From: Paragordius varius
Taxonomy: Eukaryota; Nematomorpha
Assembly (NCBI GenBank): GCA_964247055.1
Contig: OZ176052.1
Span: 11,842,001-11,906,000 of the forward strand
Length of the DNA: 64,000 bases
Direction: 5' to 3'
A model generated the notes under the pieces. That model was given only the letters and a program-made list of their open reading frames with translations, made no database searches and was not told where the DNA came from. Shown in pieces: positions 60,749 through 64,000 of this stretch. A program made the translations under genes and the position numbers. Position 1 is the first letter of the stretch, and each line of letters starts with the position of its first letter.

Positions 60749-63700
60749 CCAGGCAGCAAATCCATAAATCCCGCGATATACTGAGGGCGCTGGATTTGGA
60801 TCACTCATATATCCCAGGTGTGTTACATGCTTTTTCGCACTTGAAAATGCGGGTTCAAGATTTAAAAATATTTTTCAATGGATTAACTAATAAAGATATA
60901 TCAGACAACGATATTGATATTATATTATCGGTCTTGAAGGATTTTTCATATACGAAAACAATTATATTTGAATATTTCAAGTATGTGTTTGAACAAACCG
61001 CCTACGAAAGCTTCAACAAAAAGATTGGTAAAACTAATACATTTAATATCTAGTGGAAAACGAAAGTATAGAAAAAATAGTTACATTTCTCAAAACACTT
61101 TGCCATGATAACGATGATTCGTGGTCATCATTTATTTCAGCAGTATAATTTTCTTTTCTAATGTTTACAGTGGTGTATTAATTTAATCGGTTCCATATCA
61201 ACCACATTTGGTCCCCAATTCAATGCTCAATCATTTGACATTAAGGATTACATTGCGAAATGGACAAAAAATTATGTTATTAACAAATTAACTGTCTTGC
61301 TTGAAGTAGCTTTGTCTCGATATGAATCGAATGTCACGTATGATGAGTTGAATGCTTTTTCCATCTTTCTTATTAAGACTTCGCTTCAATATTACCCGTA
61401 TTGTGAATGGATTACAGCTTATATAACGTAAATATATTCATGAAAATTAGAATTAATCATGCATGTATTATTCGAGCGCTTATAATGGTCATGAAGGACG
61501 ATTATATGCAAAAGAATGGTCAGTATTTTGATTCCTATCTCCATATTTTCGCAAATGTGATTGAACACTCTCTAAAAGTATCCGAAATAAAAACGTATTT
61601 GAAAAAATCAATATTATCCCCAACCTCTACAGGCTTCTGTGAATTTATATGTTATCTATGCACTCAATCATCATTAATCTCCACATTTTTTATCGATGAG
61701 CTTTATTCCACGGGTTTAAATTTTTTACATACTTTTTATTTTTTTTTCGTTTTTTACAGTCCAAAAAGACTAATGAGGCAAATCTTTTGTCGATAAAATT
61801 GACCAAAAAAGTGATATGTTATGTTTTATCGCACAAATGTGATTTAACATTTCGATATGTTTCATCTATTTGATTACCCCTTTACTATACTTTTTAGATT
61901 TGGATTATTTGCAAATCATTTCGCTCTTACTCGAAAATGATTTGGCTTTATCCATATTTAATTATAAATCCTACAATATCGTCAACATATACGATGGCTA
62001 TCGTACACTTTTATTTGGTAATTTAATTATGTTAATATTTTATACTCAATTTTTTTGTTTAACGATTTTTTTGGTATCCTTAAGAATGAAAATGGATGGC
62101 ATAGAAATGTCATAAATTAGTTAGATATATTTAAGCCATTGCAAGTTTTTTTTCACCATTAAAAAGGATATCAAAGATAAAATCGTTAACATACATAGAT
62201 TGTTGCAATATTTAAGCTTTTTTATAATAAATAATTATTATTTGACTTTGAAAATTTTGTGCTTTTTTCTTTTGTGCATTACACTAGACAACAAATTTTT
62301 CTGCCACTCGAGTTTTTTGCATTTTTTGATATTTAATATCATTTTAACAGAAAATCTGAAATAAAAATTATAACTCGTTGGAAGAATTTTGTATAATTTG
62401 ATTTTTTAGATTATGCGCCCTCTTTATCAAAATTTTACTAAAAAATTTTTTTCTTAAAAAATATACAAGTAATGCCCATTTGTAATATATCATTCGAAAG
62501 AGTATTAAAAACTCTATAAAATATATACTAATATGTATTACATTGACAGATAATATTGGACACAAAGAGCGACAAACGCGCGAAGCGAGAGCATTTTTTT
62601 TAATTATTATATTTTTAAAACTAATGGATAAAAATAGCTCAAACTTTGTTTAGATGGAGATGAATGTCCAAAAAAGATAACACAAAAAAGTTTTTTTTGA
62701 TTATAACTTTTTTTATTGCTTTTATGTCACTCAAAACAGCCATTTTTAAGTTTTTTGTTTTTTAAAATTACCATTTCACCAATATTAATTTATTTTCTTT
62801 ACAAGGCTGATAATTTCGAAAATTTAAAGATAAAAACAAAGTTTAAGGTATTTTTGATCTTTTGTAGCCATTATGTAATAAATTTACAGTTATAACTATG
62901 CATTTTAGTATCCACTAGGTAAAATATTTATGATAATAATAATTTTTATTAAAAAAGCAAACCAAAAGCTTTTTCAAACATTTTTTTTAATTTAAATACT
63001 AATATAACCCTAATAATTATATTAAAACAATTTATATGATTTTCAAATTAGTTTGTCTGTGAAAATTCTTGACTTATTTAAGGATTGAAAATTTTGACCA
63101 TTTAAATCCAAATAACTTTTACATCCGATGGATTTAAATGACTTATTACCATTTAAAAAATGCAGTTTTTTGCGCTCTTTCGAATGATATAAAATACATG
63201 GCTTCATATATAAAACTTTAAATTTTTGAAATTTCGAGTTTAATGTTAAATTGGGGCCAAAAATTATCGATAAACTCTAATATAAAAAAATTCTTCCATG
63301 TAAGACCAATTTTCTTTTCAGATATACTAATTATGTACTTTAATGAAATAAATTTTAAATTTACAAGAATGGCAGTTAAAAAAAGTTAAAATTTGTTGTC
63401 TAGTGTTATAAAGCAAAGCATTCTTCATTTCATACATTTAAAATTTTACCACTTCTAATAAAACCGTCCTTTTTAAATTGTATTGAAAGAAAGTTTAACT
63501 ATGAATATTTTTGATATTTTGCAAAATATATTCATCTTTATATTTAGACAAAAAAGATTCTGCAATCATGGAAAAAATTAATTTGACCTTGGTATATTTT
63601 ATTTAGTTTATATCACTTTTAAATAAAAAAAATGCTACAAATAATTTTAGGGTAGTTTTTAATAATTAGTTTATTTACTTCAAAGTTTTTTATAATCTGT

Positions 63701-64000
63701 TCTTATATGTTTTTCTAATTTTTTAGTGTATTTATAGGCTATAAATTTGAATTTTATTAATGTAATTAATCTATTTAACTTTTTTTAAAAAAAAGTTTTT
63801 TATGAATTTGATATGATATAGGATTGACTAGAATTATTCTTATCTTACACCTTTTTATCTTGATAATTATACAAACAATTTTATCCTAAAATTTTGCAGA
63901 TATATTTGTAATATGGGCAAAAGATTTCATAAAAAATTGAAAATTTTATATAGGATCACCTAATAGAATTGATATCAAATCGATTGCATCTATCATCCTC
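60749..64000 (+). CDS. Part of a large helical-repeat protein with very short introns (unknown family)
   Basis: Exons joined in phase: 60749-61027 (acceptor tentative), 61054-61142, 61171-61427 and 61451 to about 61713. They are separated by introns of only 26, 28 and 23 nt. Further coding-like blocks are about 61760-61840 (TNEANLLSIKLTKKV), 61897-62022 (DLDYLQIISLLLENDLAL), 63549-63591 and 63951 to the window end (HLIELISNRLHLSS). The link around 61713-61760 is unresolved: a 46-nt candidate intron breaks phase. The protein is rich in amphipathic helices (LHAFSHLKMRVQDLKIFF, WCINLIGSISTTFG, LTVLLEVALSRYE) like HEAT/ARM-type scaffolds, but I recognise no family. A CACTA-like element of 1.1 kb lies in a later intron. 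The gene runs off the window. Confidence 0.65.
62282..63405. mobile_element. CACTA-like non-autonomous DNA transposon, copy 2
   Basis: A 1124-bp element, reverse-oriented relative to 32879-33991 and nearly identical over its length. The ends are CACTAGACAACAAATTTT-type inverted repeats, with the 3-bp duplication TTA at 62279-62281 and 63406-63408. No transposase. The minus-strand ORF at 62368-62565 is the counterpart of the ORF in copy 1 and lies in non-coding repeat. It sits in an intron of the helical-repeat gene. Confidence 0.87.

Noticed and set aside
61714-61759. 46-nt intron after the fourth exon of the helical-repeat gene
   Set aside because: Splice sites look good but the join leads to a stop after a few codons, so I left this link unresolved.
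1-64000. CRISPR arrays, bacterial operons, tRNA or rRNA genes, retroviral or Polinton-type elements
   Set aside because: None was recognised by eye. Regular repeats found are microsatellites and MITEs, and the sequence is clearly animal nuclear DNA.

Overview
The window is animal nuclear DNA: very AT-rich (an estimate by eye), with GT-AG introns, long intergenic stretches and many small DNA transposons. The species cannot be named. A receptor tyrosine phosphatase, an UNC-93-type protein and a HNK-1-family sulfotransferase point to a metazoan. A light-dependent DNA-repair-type enzyme fits a lineage exposed to light at some stage.

Layout. 2538-15335 (+): 29 exons of a LAR-type receptor tyrosine phosphatase, whose 5' part lies before the window. 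It meets, tail to tail, an iron-sulfur photolyase of the bacterial (6-4) type at 15550-17756 (-). 17757-31280 is gene-poor. It holds a decayed mariner, a TTAA-flanked MITE inserted into a copy of itself, a hAT fossil with an intact 8-bp target duplication, and one small secreted or membrane-protein ORF. 31281-35658 (+) is a four-exon gene of unknown function whose introns hold nested transposons. 36413-37036 (+) is a single-exon gene of unknown function, tail to tail with mitochondrial enoyl-CoA hydratase ECHS1 at 37267-40379 (-). 41443-48107 (+) holds a BTB/T1-like ORF and a multi-exon helical-protein gene, which may be one gene. 52730-54813 (+) is a Golgi carbohydrate sulfotransferase, 55614-58905 (+) an UNC-93-like membrane protein, and 60749 to the window end (+) part of a large all-helical protein that I do not recognise.

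The strongest unusual signals are: (1) introns of only 23-28 nt, three in a row in the last gene and probably one more in ECHS1, beside ordinary introns of 64 nt to 2 kb; (2) a LAR D2 phosphatase domain with the P-loop arginine replaced by leucine and the WPD-loop region replaced by long low-complexity inserts; (3) an animal copy of the iron-sulfur photolyase that keeps all four cluster cysteines but has about 60 extra residues between the third and fourth; (4) datable nests of transposons: MITE in MITE, and a CACTA-like element in a TA-flanked MITE.

The genes look like ordinary independent loci and do not form a pathway. Exon joins were worked out by hand from splice sites and reading phase, without transcript evidence.
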